Assembly: GCF_002099195.1 (NCBI RefSeq) | Contig: NZ_NBYX01000001.1 | Span: 496,168-560,167, forward strand | Direction: 5' to 3' | Length of the DNA stretch: 64,000 bases | Source of the DNA: Burkholderia puraquae | GTDB taxonomy: Bacteria > Pseudomonadota > Gammaproteobacteria > Burkholderiales > Burkholderiaceae | Part shown: piece after piece, positions 1 to 8,893 of the stretch | Position numbering within the stretch: the first letter of the stretch is position 1 | Layout of the letters: every line of letters starts with the position of its first letter | Notes under the pieces: generated by a model | Told to the model about the DNA's origin: nothing | The model's database searches: none | What the model saw: the letters and a program-made list of their open reading frames with translations, nothing else | Program-made: the position numbers and the translations under genes

Positions 1-984
1 GGCAGTGCGGATGCCGGCATGTGGGCGGCGATCGGCACGCTGGATCAGCGCGACGCGACCCGACTGATTTCCCGTGGACTGGACGCGGGAATCAACTTCA
101 TCGATACCGCCGACATCTACTCGTTCGGCCAGTCCGAACGCCTCGTCGGACAGGCGCTCCGGGATCTCGGCGTCCCGCGCAACGAGATCGTGCTGGCGAC
201 CAAGACGGCCGGCGCGATGAGCCCGAAGCCCAACGATCAGGGGGCGTCGCGCGGCCACATCATGGATTCCGTGCAGCGAAGCCTGGAACGCCTCCAGGTC
301 GACCATATCGACCTTTACCAGATACACGCCAGCGATTCCGTCACGCCGGTCGAAGAGACGTTGCGGGCGCTCGACGATCTGACGCGTCAGGGGCTGGTTC
401 GCTATGTCGGCGTCTCGAACTGGCGCGCCGGAAAAATCGGCAAGGCGCTCGGCCTCAGCCAGGGGCTCCATGCGACGCGCTTCGAGACGCTGCAGGCCTA
501 CTATTCGATCGCCGGACGGGACGTGGAGCGCGAACTGGTGCCGCTCGCGATCGACGAGCAGATGGGCCTCCTCGTGTGGTCGCCGCTCGCCGGCGGGCTG
601 CTTTCGGGGAAGTTCGGCCCCGGCGCGCCGACCGAGGCAGGCTCGCGACGTAGCCATTTCGACTTTCCGCCGGTCGACCTCGAGCGCGCGTGGCCGTGCG
701 TTGCCGCGATGCGCGCCATCGCCGACGCGCATGGGGTCTCGGTTGCCCGGATCGCGCTTGCCTGGCTGCTTGCGAAGCCGCATGTCACGAGCGTCATCAT
801 CGGCGCCAAACGGGTCGAGCAGCTCGAAGACAATCTCGGCGCGGTCGATATCGTCCTGACCGGGGACGAGCTTGCACGTCTGGACGCCGTGAGTGCGTTG
901 CCGCCCGCCTATCCTGGCTGGATGGTCGATCGTCAGGACGCGGGCAGGGTGCCGCAGCCTTTCACGGGCGTCGCGTCGAAATAG
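1..984 (+). CDS. Aldo/keto reductase, 5' end cut by the window edge
   Basis: The reading frame is open from base 1, so the true start lies outside the window; about 327 residues are visible. The protein is an NADPH-dependent aldo/keto reductase with a TIM-barrel fold, probably cytosolic. The catalytic tetrad of the family can be read in order: Asp and Tyr in NFIDTADIYS, Lys in LATKTAG, and His in LYQIHASD. The C-terminal part carries the cofactor-binding stretch SVIIGAKRVEQLEDN, typical of the YajO/general stress 69 branch. The first Met (base 19) is preceded in frame by GSADAG, which belongs to the usual N-terminal strand, so base 19 is not the start. The substrate cannot be told from the sequence. 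Confidence 0.9.
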   Translation, partial: GSADAGMWAAIGTLDQRDATRLISRGLDAGINFIDTADIYSFGQSERLVGQALRDLGVPRNEIVLATKTAGAMSPKPNDQGASRGHIMDSVQRSLERLQVDHIDLYQIHASDSVTPVEETLRALDDLTRQGLVRYVGVSNWRAGKIGKALGLSQGLHATRFETLQAYYSIAGRDVERELVPLAIDEQMGLLVWSPLAGGLLSGKFGPGAPTEAGSRRSHFDFPPVDLERAWPCVAAMRAIADAHGVSVARIALAWLLAKPHVTSVIIGAKRVEQLEDNLGAVDIVLTGDELARLDAVSALPPAYPGWMVDRQDAGRVPQPFTGVASK

Positions 985-1365
985 GACGGTGACGCCACGT
1001 TCGAGCCGGGTCGTTGCAAACCGCCCGTTATCGAACTGCGCGCGCTCGTCGGCGACCGCATGGCGGCCCCTGGCGATCGGTGTTCGAGCGGGCAGAGTGT
1101 ATTCGTGAGGTGCGAGCCGATGTTTCGGAAGCCGCCCACCAGCGGGAGGCAGCCGGGGGTGCCGCATCAGTCGGGCGGCGGCGACCGGCGAAGTGACCTC
1201 GTTGCTTCGCCAGCCGCGGCAGGTTCATGGTGATCGCCGAGGACGACACGCGAGACCACCGGGATGTTGCAGCGATGAGCGCATGCCGGCGCGCGGCCGG
1301 CTGCATTCGTGTACCGGATTTCGCGCTGGCCCCTTGCTGCGACAGGGCCGGCGCGCGCAGCCGGC
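985..1365. other. Intergenic stretch without a recognisable gene
   Basis: GC-rich DNA of 381 bases lies between the aldo/keto reductase and the convergent small gene at 1366. Several short open frames overlap here, but none has a ribosome binding site or a recognisable product. I see no clear terminator with a T-run. Confidence 0.5.
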
Positions 1366-1641
1366 TTACCGGCCCGATGTTTCAGCTTCGAGACGCCCTT
1401 CTTCCCACAGTGCCCAGAAACGGCTGCCGGCGCGATACGGATTCGCGCGGCGCGCGCCATGATCGGCGATGCCCTGGCGAAATGCGCCGTACAGCGTCAG
1501 CGGCGGATTGTCGACGCAGCGGGCTTCGCGTGCGGCCGGTATGCGGCGCTCTGACACGAGCCGGCGGATCAGCGATGCGCCGTCGATCACATCCAGTTCG
1601 TCGATGGTTTCGCTGCGGCTGAGGACTTCGACGGTATTCAT
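1366..1641 (-). CDS. Small Rmf/CrpP-like protein
   Basis: The protein has 91 residues. The start at 1641 is chosen because an AGGGAG stretch sits about 8 bases upstream of this ATG and the protein features begin there; the frame stays open further upstream. The C-terminal half (about residues 51-86) has the pattern of the ribosome modulation factor / CrpP family: an aromatic followed by RQGIAD, then a conserved NPYR, then a Trp-containing helix ending in EEGRLEA. Rmf itself dimerises 100S ribosomes in stationary phase; related short proteins in proteobacteria are mostly uncharacterised. The N-terminal 45 residues are not recognised. The family assignment rests on motif memory rather than a search and could be wrong; that a gene is present is more certain. 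Confidence 0.6.
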   Translation of the reverse strand: MNTVEVLSRSETIDELDVIDGASLIRRLVSERRIPAAREARCVDNPPLTLYGAFRQGIADHGARRANPYRAGSRFWALWEEGRLEAETSGR

Positions 1642-1871
1642 GTTGGGTCTCCCTGACAACCTGTTTCCCTGACAGGGAGCAATAAAAGTGCCAGGCTTGA
1701 AAGGCCTTGCGCTGCGTCGATCGTGCCGGCTTCTGCCGTCAACGTCAGGGGTGACGAACGGCGATGTTACGGAACACGTCACGTGACACGCGAACGCGCG
1801 CCACCACGTGCGGCCATGCAAGGCGTTTCGGAATTGAATCGTCGGGAGGCGGCGGAGGCGGGAGAAAGGAG

Positions 1872-1896
1872 GGCGGCGCAGCGGGCGTGCGCCGCC
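1872..1896 (-). terminator. Putative terminator of the diguanylate cyclase gene
   Basis: A perfect 9-bp stem (GGCGGCGCA / TGCGCCGCC) with a 7-base loop sits just beyond the stop codon at 1900. On the minus strand it is followed by a pyrimidine-rich stretch rather than a pure T-run, so termination is likely but not certain. Confidence 0.5.
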
Positions 1897-1899
1897 GCG

Positions 1900-3450
1900 T
1901 CAGTTCGCGGTGGCCGGCGTGACCCGGCTGCTGCCGCTCGAATAGAAGCGGTAGATTCCCTTGCCGGCCGACTTCGCTTCGTACAGCGCGCTGTCGGCCT
2001 GCCGGATCAGTTCATCGGGGGAACCGTGCCCGTCGTCGAGCGCGATGCCGATGCTGATCCCCAGGCTCACCGTCTCGCCGATCGACAGCGTGTACGGCGC
2101 CGAGATCTGCCGGATGATGCGCGTGGCGAGGAGCGAGCACGCGTGCATCGTCGTGTCGTCGAGCGCGACGACGAACTCGTCGCCGCCGATTCGCGCGGCG
2201 AGTTCGCCGGGCGGCAGCGTCTTGCCGAGCCGCTCGGCGACCTGCGTCAGCACGTCGTCGCCGGCCTGGTGGCCGAACCGGTCGTTGATCGCCTTGAAGC
2301 CGTCGAGGTCGAGATACATGACGGCGAGCGAGGGGCCGGGCATGCGCGGCCGGCGCGCGAGCATCCGCTTGAGCTCGGCATGCAGTTCGTGGCGGTTCGG
2401 CAAACCCGTCAGCGCATCGTGCCGTGCGAGATGCCGGATGTGCTGCTCGGTCTGGCGGCGCGCTGTGACGTCTTCGACGATGATCACCGTGTTGCCGTCC
2501 GGCACGCGGTGGCGCGTCAGTTCGAGCTGGCGGCCGTCGGCGAGCACGACGTCGAGTGGCACGGGTTCGTCGCAGGTCAGCCAGACTTCGCACTGCGCGG
2601 CGAGACTGGCGCCGCCGGGATCGGTCGCGTCGTTCGCGCCGAGCGCCGCGACGACGGCGGGCAGCGGCGTATCGAGCATGATCTCGCGCGGCGAGCCGAA
2701 CAGTTGCGCGGTGCGCCGGTTCGCGACGATCACGCGGCGCTCGCCGTCGATCATGCACAGGCCGTGCGGCATGTAGGTGAGCGCGGCGTCGAAGCGCGCG
2801 ACGAGTTCGGCATTGCGCTGGCGCGCGGCGATCAGCGCGACGAGCACGCGATAGTGACGCTGGACGACCGTGCGCATCGCGGCGAGATAGATCGCGAGCG
2901 GCGGCAGCAGCAGCCACGCGCCCGACCGGTGGGCCAGCAGCGCACCGACGCCGATCGGCAGCACGCCGAGCGTGACCTGCATCATCGCGAGCCGCGGCAG
3001 CGCCGAATTGCGCGATGCGATCCCGCCGAATACACCGCCCGCAACCATCACCGACAGCGTGCCGAGTTCGACGTCGGCGGCCTGCACGCAGCCCATCACG
3101 CCGAGGCCGAGCACGAAGCACGCGACGAGCGACACGGGGGCATAGCGCATTGCCCAGTACTCGGCGCGGTCGTCGCCGGTGTCGCGCTGAACCGTGTACG
3201 CACGTGCGATCGAGAGCCGTGCGATGAGCAGGCCGGCGTCGACGATCAGCCATGCGAGGCACCAGAGCTGCTGCAGCCGGATCAGTGCGATGGCCGCGAC
3301 GAAGCCGCTCGCGAGCCCGGAGAGCGCCATCGGGCGGACGTCCTCGAACAGGGTAACGAGCATCGACGGGCGCAGCGCGACCGTCACACGGTGGTTGCCG
3401 GAGGGGGGAGTGGCGAGAACGGAGTGCAGGAGAGATGCCCTGACTGCCAT
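1900..3450 (-). CDS. Membrane-bound PAS-GGDEF diguanylate cyclase
   Basis: The 516-residue protein is predicted to make cyclic-di-GMP from two GTP at the inner membrane. Residues about 41-190 contain roughly six hydrophobic segments, about 219-330 form a PAS-like sensor (the segment starting RFDAALTYMPHGLCMIDG), and about 340-505 form the GGDEF domain with an intact RIGGDEF signature at 422-426. The position five residues before GGDEF, where an RxxD inhibitory site would sit, reads PPGE, so product inhibition through an I-site is probably absent. The start at 3450 is favoured because GAGG lies about 10 bases upstream and the longer open frame has a non-coding-looking N-terminus. It is divergent from the molybdenum hydroxylase operon; no EAL domain is present. 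Confidence 0.9.
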   Translation of the reverse strand: MAVRASLLHSVLATPPSGNHRVTVALRPSMLVTLFEDVRPMALSGLASGFVAAIALIRLQQLWCLAWLIVDAGLLIARLSIARAYTVQRDTGDDRAEYWAMRYAPVSLVACFVLGLGVMGCVQAADVELGTLSVMVAGGVFGGIASRNSALPRLAMMQVTLGVLPIGVGALLAHRSGAWLLLPPLAIYLAAMRTVVQRHYRVLVALIAARQRNAELVARFDAALTYMPHGLCMIDGERRVIVANRRTAQLFGSPREIMLDTPLPAVVAALGANDATDPGGASLAAQCEVWLTCDEPVPLDVVLADGRQLELTRHRVPDGNTVIIVEDVTARRQTEQHIRHLARHDALTGLPNRHELHAELKRMLARRPRMPGPSLAVMYLDLDGFKAINDRFGHQAGDDVLTQVAERLGKTLPPGELAARIGGDEFVVALDDTTMHACSLLATRIIRQISAPYTLSIGETVSLGISIGIALDDGHGSPDELIRQADSALYEAKSAGKGIYRFYSSGSSRVTPATAN

Positions 3451-3970
3451 GGTTTTTAACCTCGACACGATGTCGCGTGATGGCGCGATGGCTGGCGGCG
3501 CCCGCACGGCACATGGCGGAGGCCCGGCCCAGCCGGATGCGCACGACATTACCATGAAATACGGGCGGCGCGGAGGGCCGGGGGCCATGTCGGGGCAAGC
3601 CGGCGGCGCCGGCCAGTAGTCGTCAACCACGTCGGCGAAAGTCTTGCGCATTCGCCAACGCCGCGGCAGCATCGTTGCGAATGGATCGCGGCGCGGCGAC
3701 GGACAGGAGGCCGGTCACCCTGCACCGGGCGCGTGTCCGCCGTGTGCGCTCGACACGATCGAAATCGCTGCAAACGGGCACGCGACGCGATCGAATCGCC
3801 TCCCGCGACCGGCTGTCGCAGCCCGGCTGAATACCGTTATAAGAAATTCAATAAGTATTTCATGCGAGAAATACTATAGGCGATATATCTAAAACAATGC
3901 CAGAATGCGCGCCGCTCCGAACGTCGCGACACCCGATCGTCGTCCGAGCCGCATCAGGAGGTTCCCCCCA
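3451..3970. other. Divergent intergenic region, AT-rich near its right end
   Basis: This 520-base region separates the diguanylate cyclase gene from the molybdenum hydroxylase operon and must hold both promoters. Most of it is GC-rich and featureless, but 3838-3900 is strikingly AT-rich for this genome and contains the inverted repeat listed separately. No gene is supported here. Confidence 0.5.
3854..3875. promoter_or_regulatory. Operator-like inverted repeat upstream of the Mo-hydroxylase operon
   Basis: AGTATTTC and GAAATACT form a perfect 8-bp inverted repeat with a 6-base spacer. A further GAAAT half-site lies at 3843-3847, so three half-sites are spaced along the AT-rich patch about 100 bases before the operon start. 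This is the arrangement of a regulator binding region. The regulator is unknown. Confidence 0.4.
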
Positions 3971-6847
3971 ATGAAAAACCACGGCCTGTCACGGCGGGGT
4001 TTTCTGAAAGCCAGCGTGCTGGCGGGCGTCGCAGTGTATGTCGCGCCCCTGGGCAGCCGCGCATTCGCGGCGCTCTTCGAAGAAAAACTCCTCACCCCCG
4101 TCAAATGGGATAGCGTCACCGGCATCCCCCAATTCCGCATCGACGGCATCGCGAAGGTCACGGGCTCGAAAGTGTTCGCCCGTGACGTGCGCGCCGCCGA
4201 CATGCCGCACTGGCCGCAGCAGCAGTCGCATGCGCTGATCCTGCGCGTCACGCAGGCCGACCGCACCTACGAAGGCTTCGACCTGTCGCTGCTCGGCGAC
4301 GACCTGAAGCCGGACCGCGTGGTCACGGCCGACGATCTCGCGCGCGACGGCGTCGCGTTCCCGACGTTCTACGGCGACGACATGTTGCTGCCGGCCGGCA
4401 AGACGCCCGCGTATCTCGGCCATGCGGTCGCGATCCTCATCTACCACGACTTCGCGCGCTTCCGCTTCGCGAAGAACGCGCTCAAGTTCCGCGACGACGT
4501 GATCCGCTACGGCGCGGTCACGGGCCCGCTCGAGCGCGATCCGTGGGGCACCTTCCGCTATGTGCGCGTGGGCGGCAAGACGGCCTATGACGACGACGTC
4601 TATTCGAGCCTGAAGGATGCGCCGATCTTCCCGAGCATGATGCGCAAGCACCTGCCGGTCTGGCCGGACGGCAAGGAGCACGGCAAGCTCGACGAGCAGG
4701 GCATGTTCCTCGCCGGGCAGATCGCCAGCGAGCTCGACCATCCGTCGGCCGACTGGCTCGTGTTCGACCGCGAGTACAACACGCAGTCGGTCGACACGTC
4801 CGCGCTCGAGCCGGACAACGCGAACTGCTGGTACGACACCGCGACGCAGTCGCTGCACCTCGTCGTGCCGACCCAGTCGCCGCTCGAAGTGGCGGAGAAC
4901 GCGGCCGCGATGGTCGCGAAGTGCCGCTTCCCGGTGAAGAAGCTGTTCGTGCATCCGTGCTACACGGTCGGCTACGGCTCGAAGGATCACTTCAACGTGC
5001 CGTTCTACGGCCTCGTCTGCGCGCTGTACGCGGACGGCCGCCCGGTGCGTTTCGCGAACGATCGCTACGAGCAGTTCCAGACGTCGCTGAAGCGTCACGC
5101 GTTCAAGATGCACTACCGGATCGCGGTGGACCGCAACACGGGCCTGCTGCAATCGTTCAAGGGCGACTTCGAAGCGAACGGCGGCGGGCGCTCGAACTTC
5201 TCGCCGTCGGTCGCGATGGTCGGCGCAACGGCCGCGCAATCGATCTACTACTTCCCGAAGAGCGACCTGGCCGCAGTTGCCATCGCATCGCGTGCGATCG
5301 ATGCCGGCTCCGCGCGCGGCTACGGCACGCTGCAGAGCATGGCGGCGACCGAGATGGCGGTCGACGAGATCGCCGCGCAGCTGAACATCGACCCGATCGA
5401 GTTCCGCCTGCGCAACGCGCTGCGTTCGGGGATGAAGAACACGCAAGGCGCGATTCCCGCCGGCGCGTTGCGCGTCGACGAGGTGCTGGAGCGTTCGAAG
5501 CAGCATCCGCTGTGGACGCGCCGCGCCGCACGCAAGGCCGAATTCGAGGCCGCGAACCCGGGCAAGCGCTACGGCGTCGGCTTCGCATGCGTGCAGAAGG
5601 ATTTCGGTACGGGCGCGGAAGCGTCGTTCGCGAAGGTCGAGTTCGACGAGAACGGCAAGGTGTCGCTGCAGCACACGGCGGCCGAGATCGGCACCGGGAT
5701 GTCGACGTCGCAAGCCGTCGCGGTCGCGAAATGGCTGGGCCGCCCGGCGACGGACGTGCGCGTGGCCGTGACCGAATGGCCGGACCTGCCGGTCGAGACC
5801 AGCGGCGATCCGTACATCATGTCGCAGGCCGACCAGGACCGGCTGAGCGCGAACCCGCGCTGGTCGCCGGGCTATGCGTCGCCGTCGAGCGCGACGAACT
5901 CCGCGTACTACTTCACGCACAGCACGCGCGAAGCCGCGCGCGCCGTGTTCCGCTATGGCCTGTGGCCGGCGGCGATGTCGATCTGGACGCGCGGCCTCGG
6001 CGGCGGCCAGGCCGCGCCGTACACGATCCGCATCGAGGACGCGCGCTGGGTCGACGGCAAGCTGACCGCCGACGGCCTCGAGCCGCTGTCGTTCGAACAG
6101 CTCGCGAAGCAGGCGCATGCACTCGGCCTGCCGACCGGTGCCGTGGTGCACGTGTTCAACCGCTGGCAGTGGACCGACGCCGAGTTCGAAGTGGGCGGCA
6201 CGGTCGAGCGTTTGCCGATCGACGGGCTGTCGCTGCGTGTCGGCACGCCGAAGACGGGCGACAACGGCCCGGTGCCCGGCACCGCCGCGCCGGCCGGCGC
6301 GACCGCGATGCGCGGCACGCTGGCGCCGACCGCGAACGGTTACCGCGTGCTGGATCGCAAGCGCGTGTTCATCCCGCCGACGAGCCGCAACAACGCGGCC
6401 GTCACGTACTACACGGCAGTCGGCACGCTGGTCGAGCTGGCCGTGCACGAAGCGACCGGCAAGGTCGAGCTGCTCACGCATCACTCGATCATGGAATGCG
6501 GCAACCAGATTTCGCCGCAGCTCGTGTCGGGCCAGTTGCAGGGCGGTCTCGCGATGGGTATCGGCCACGCGCTGCACGAGTACCTGCCGCTGTATGAAGA
6601 CGGCCCGGGCAACGGCACGTGGAACTTCAACCGTTACCAGCTGCCGCGCGCGTCCGACGTCGCCGTCTGGACGCAGACGGGCGACGTGCTGCCGCCGCTG
6701 TCCGAAACCGACCCGCCGAAGGGCGTTGCCGAAGTGGTGATGATCCCCGTCGTCGGCGCGATCGTGAACGGCATCGCGCACGCGATCGGCCATCGTTTCA
6801 CCGACCTGCCGGTGACCCCGCAAAAGATTCAGGAGGTGCTCGCATGA
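3971..6847 (+). CDS. Xanthine-dehydrogenase-family molybdopterin-binding subunit (Tat-exported)
   Basis: The 958-residue protein is the large, Mo-cofactor-binding subunit of a periplasmic molybdenum hydroxylase, of the kind that oxidises aldehydes or N-heterocycles. The start at 3971 is set by an AGGAGG at 3956-3961. A twin-arginine signal is visible at the N-terminus (LSRRGFLKAS, then a hydrophobic run ending near RAFA). The catalytic glutamate region of the family appears near the C-terminus as PKGVAEVVMIP. The length fits single-chain large subunits of the isoquinoline oxidoreductase / membrane aldehyde dehydrogenase branch. Its stop codon overlaps the start of the 2Fe-2S gene by ATGA, so the two are translationally coupled. 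Electrons would pass to the 2Fe-2S subunit and then to the cytochrome. There is no FAD subunit, and the substrate is unknown. Confidence 0.9.
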   Translation: MKNHGLSRRGFLKASVLAGVAVYVAPLGSRAFAALFEEKLLTPVKWDSVTGIPQFRIDGIAKVTGSKVFARDVRAADMPHWPQQQSHALILRVTQADRTYEGFDLSLLGDDLKPDRVVTADDLARDGVAFPTFYGDDMLLPAGKTPAYLGHAVAILIYHDFARFRFAKNALKFRDDVIRYGAVTGPLERDPWGTFRYVRVGGKTAYDDDVYSSLKDAPIFPSMMRKHLPVWPDGKEHGKLDEQGMFLAGQIASELDHPSADWLVFDREYNTQSVDTSALEPDNANCWYDTATQSLHLVVPTQSPLEVAENAAAMVAKCRFPVKKLFVHPCYTVGYGSKDHFNVPFYGLVCALYADGRPVRFANDRYEQFQTSLKRHAFKMHYRIAVDRNTGLLQSFKGDFEANGGGRSNFSPSVAMVGATAAQSIYYFPKSDLAAVAIASRAIDAGSARGYGTLQSMAATEMAVDEIAAQLNIDPIEFRLRNALRSGMKNTQGAIPAGALRVDEVLERSKQHPLWTRRAARKAEFEAANPGKRYGVGFACVQKDFGTGAEASFAKVEFDENGKVSLQHTAAEIGTGMSTSQAVAVAKWLGRPATDVRVAVTEWPDLPVETSGDPYIMSQADQDRLSANPRWSPGYASPSSATNSAYYFTHSTREAARAVFRYGLWPAAMSIWTRGLGGGQAAPYTIRIEDARWVDGKLTADGLEPLSFEQLAKQAHALGLPTGAVVHVFNRWQWTDAEFEVGGTVERLPIDGLSLRVGTPKTGDNGPVPGTAAPAGATAMRGTLAPTANGYRVLDRKRVFIPPTSRNNAAVTYYTAVGTLVELAVHEATGKVELLTHHSIMECGNQISPQLVSGQLQGGLAMGIGHALHEYLPLYEDGPGNGTWNFNRYQLPRASDVAVWTQTGDVLPPLSETDPPKGVAEVVMIPVVGAIVNGIAHAIGHRFTDLPVTPQKIQEVLA

Positions 6848-7548
6848 CGACCGCCCAAACCGCGGCTTCGGCCGCGAGCGCCAGCGCCGCTGCGACCGGC
6901 GCTTCCGCGCCGGCGGCAGCTTCGGCCGCACCGGCATCCATTCCTTCCGCGCCGGCTGCGCCGGCATCGGCGCCGGCCGCCGTCGAGCGTCCGCTCGTCC
7001 GGTTCCAGCAGAAGCCGCTGTCGGTGAACATCAACGGCAAGTCCGTCGGCCCGATGCAGGTGCCGGAAGGGCTGATGATGATCGAGTTCCTGCACGAGTA
7101 CGCGGGCCTCACCGGCTCGCGGCTTGGCTGCGGGCAGGGCATCTGCCACGCGTGCGTCGTGATCGTCGACAAGCCGGACGGCACGAGCGAGGAAATGCGC
7201 ACGTGCATCACCGGCGCGCACTTCTTCCACGGCCGCTCGATCCGCACGATCGAAGGCCACGCGAAGCGCAACGAAGCGGGCGAAGTGGTCGAGCTGTCGC
7301 CGATCCAGCAGAAGTTCCTCGAGCACTTCAGCTTCCAGTGCGGCTATTGCACGCCGGGCTTCGTCAATGCGGCAACCGTGCTGATCGAACGCCTGAAGCG
7401 CGAGCCGATTGCGAAAGCCGACGTCGAACGCACGATCACCGAGGCGCTCGATGCGCACCTCTGCCGCTGCACGGGCTATGTCCGCTACTACGAAGCCGTC
7501 AAGGACGTGGTGCTGACGACGCCGGGACTCGTGAAGGACACCGCATGA
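6844..7548 (+). CDS. 2Fe-2S subunit of the molybdenum hydroxylase
   Basis: The 234-residue protein carries two [2Fe-2S] clusters. Cysteines of the plant-ferredoxin-like cluster are at 96, 101 and 104 (GCGQGICHAC) and about 121; the second, helical cluster uses QCGYC and HLCRC near the C-terminus. It relays electrons from the Mo centre to the cytochrome. Residues 1-50 are an unusual Ala/Ser/Pro-rich low-complexity extension, absent from most family members, with no Tat or Sec signal, so export may depend on riding with the Tat-bearing large subunit. The gene overlaps its neighbours at both ends by ATGA. Confidence 0.92.
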   Translation: MTTAQTAASAASASAAATGASAPAAASAAPASIPSAPAAPASAPAAVERPLVRFQQKPLSVNINGKSVGPMQVPEGLMMIEFLHEYAGLTGSRLGCGQGICHACVVIVDKPDGTSEEMRTCITGAHFFHGRSIRTIEGHAKRNEAGEVVELSPIQQKFLEHFSFQCGYCTPGFVNAATVLIERLKREPIAKADVERTITEALDAHLCRCTGYVRYYEAVKDVVLTTPGLVKDTA

Positions 7549-8804
7549 AACGCACATTCGCTCATCGTGTCGCGCGGGCGGCGGGCCTGCCGGTGCTCGC
7601 TGCAGCCTGCGCGCTGCTGCTCGCCGCGTGCGGCGGCCACGACGCACCGGCCCCGAACGCGGCTTCGGGCGCGCCCGGCGCCGACCAGATCGCGCGCGGC
7701 CGCTATCTCGTCAAGGCCGCCGACTGCGCCGCGTGCCACACCGCGAAGGACGGCGCGCCGTTCGCCGGCGGCGCGGCGCTCGAATCGCCGTTCGGCACGT
7801 TCTACGGCTCGAACATCACGCCCGACAAGGATCACGGGATCGGCAGCTGGAGCGCGGACGATTTCTATGCCGCGCTGCACGACGGCAAGGCGCCGGGCAA
7901 GCGCCTGTATCCGTCGATGCCGTACACGTCGTACCGGCAGCTCACGCGTGCCGATTCCGACGCGATGTACGCGTACCTGAAGACCGTCAGGCCGGTCGCG
8001 CAGGAGAACCGCGAGCACGAGCTGAAGTTCCCGTACAACCTGCGTTTCGGGATGGTCTTCTGGGACATGGTGTTCCTGAAGGACAGCCTGCCCGATGCAT
8101 CGACGGGCCAGTCCGCCGACTGGCAGCGCGGCCGCTATCTGGCGGGCGCGCTCGGCCACTGCGCGGAATGCCACACGCCGCGCGCGTTCACGGGGCAGCT
8201 CGACAGCGCGAAGCCGTTCGCCGGCGCGGCGCTCGGCCGCGTGGCCGCGCCCGACATCACGCCGGCCGGCCTGGCCGCGCGTGGCTGGACGGGCACCGAC
8301 CTGCAGACGTTCTTCGGCGTCGGCATCGCGCCGCAAGGCTCGGCCTTCGGCGAGATGTACCCGGTCGTGCACCTGAGTACGCAATACATGACGAAGGACG
8401 ACCTGCGCGCGCTGTCCGTGTACCTGCTGGGCGACACGCCGCCTGCACCGCAACCGGTGAAGCCGGTGTCGGCGGACGCCGCGCAACTCGCGGCCGGCCG
8501 CTCGGTGTATCTCGCGGTCTGCGCGGGCTGTCACGGCTTCAACGGCGAAGGCAAACCGCACGTGGCGGTGCCGATGAACGGCAATTCGACGGTGCGCCAG
8601 GGCGACCCGCGCAACCTGCTGGTCGCGATGCTCGACGGCATCGGCGAGCAGAAGTTTGCCGGGTTCGAGAACCTGCAGCCGATGCCCGGTTTCGCGCACA
8701 CGCTGAGCGACGACGAACTCGCTCAGCTCGCGAACTACCTGCGTGCGACGTGGGGCGGCCAGCCCGCGAGCGTCACGCCGGCCGACGTGAAGGCCATGCG
8801 TTAA
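7545..8804 (+). CDS. Tri-haem cytochrome c lipoprotein, electron acceptor subunit
   Basis: The 419-residue protein has three CXXCH haem sites: CAACH at 61-65, CAECH at 206-210 and CAGCH at 326-330. A lipoprotein signal with lipobox LAAC (Cys29) indicates membrane anchoring facing the periplasm. It matches the cytochrome subunits of alcohol/aldehyde dehydrogenase complexes that feed electrons to ubiquinone or a terminal oxidase. It is the third gene of the operon, starting inside the stop of the 2Fe-2S gene (ATGA), and is followed by a strong hairpin, so the operon probably ends here. Maturation or chaperone genes are not present next to it. Confidence 0.93.
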   Translation: MKRTFAHRVARAAGLPVLAAACALLLAACGGHDAPAPNAASGAPGADQIARGRYLVKAADCAACHTAKDGAPFAGGAALESPFGTFYGSNITPDKDHGIGSWSADDFYAALHDGKAPGKRLYPSMPYTSYRQLTRADSDAMYAYLKTVRPVAQENREHELKFPYNLRFGMVFWDMVFLKDSLPDASTGQSADWQRGRYLAGALGHCAECHTPRAFTGQLDSAKPFAGAALGRVAAPDITPAGLAARGWTGTDLQTFFGVGIAPQGSAFGEMYPVVHLSTQYMTKDDLRALSVYLLGDTPPAPQPVKPVSADAAQLAAGRSVYLAVCAGCHGFNGEGKPHVAVPMNGNSTVRQGDPRNLLVAMLDGIGEQKFAGFENLQPMPGFAHTLSDDELAQLANYLRATWGGQPASVTPADVKAMR

Positions 8805-8825
8805 GGCATGCTGCAGGGCGGGGCG

Positions 8826-8864
8826 TCGCGCGCGAGTCAGCCGGTTTCCGGTGCTCGCGCGCGA
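8826..8864 (+). terminator. Putative terminator of the Mo-hydroxylase operon
   Basis: A perfect 11-bp stem (TCGCGCGCGAG / CTCGCGCGCGA) with a 17-base loop lies 22 bases after the cytochrome stop codon; GGGCG and CGCCC extend it imperfectly. It is followed by GATTCTTT, a weak T-tract. Confidence 0.6.
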
Positions 8865-8893
8865 CGCGTCGCCCGATTCTTTGCGGCGGTTCT

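Noticed and set aside
1723..3459. Long open frame of 578 codons on the plus strand
   Set aside because: It is the antisense shadow of the diguanylate cyclase; its composition is Arg/Asp-rich and unlike any protein family.
3989..6967. 992-codon open frame on the minus strand
   Set aside because: It is antisense to the Mo-hydroxylase large subunit, a common artefact in high-GC DNA with strong third-position bias.
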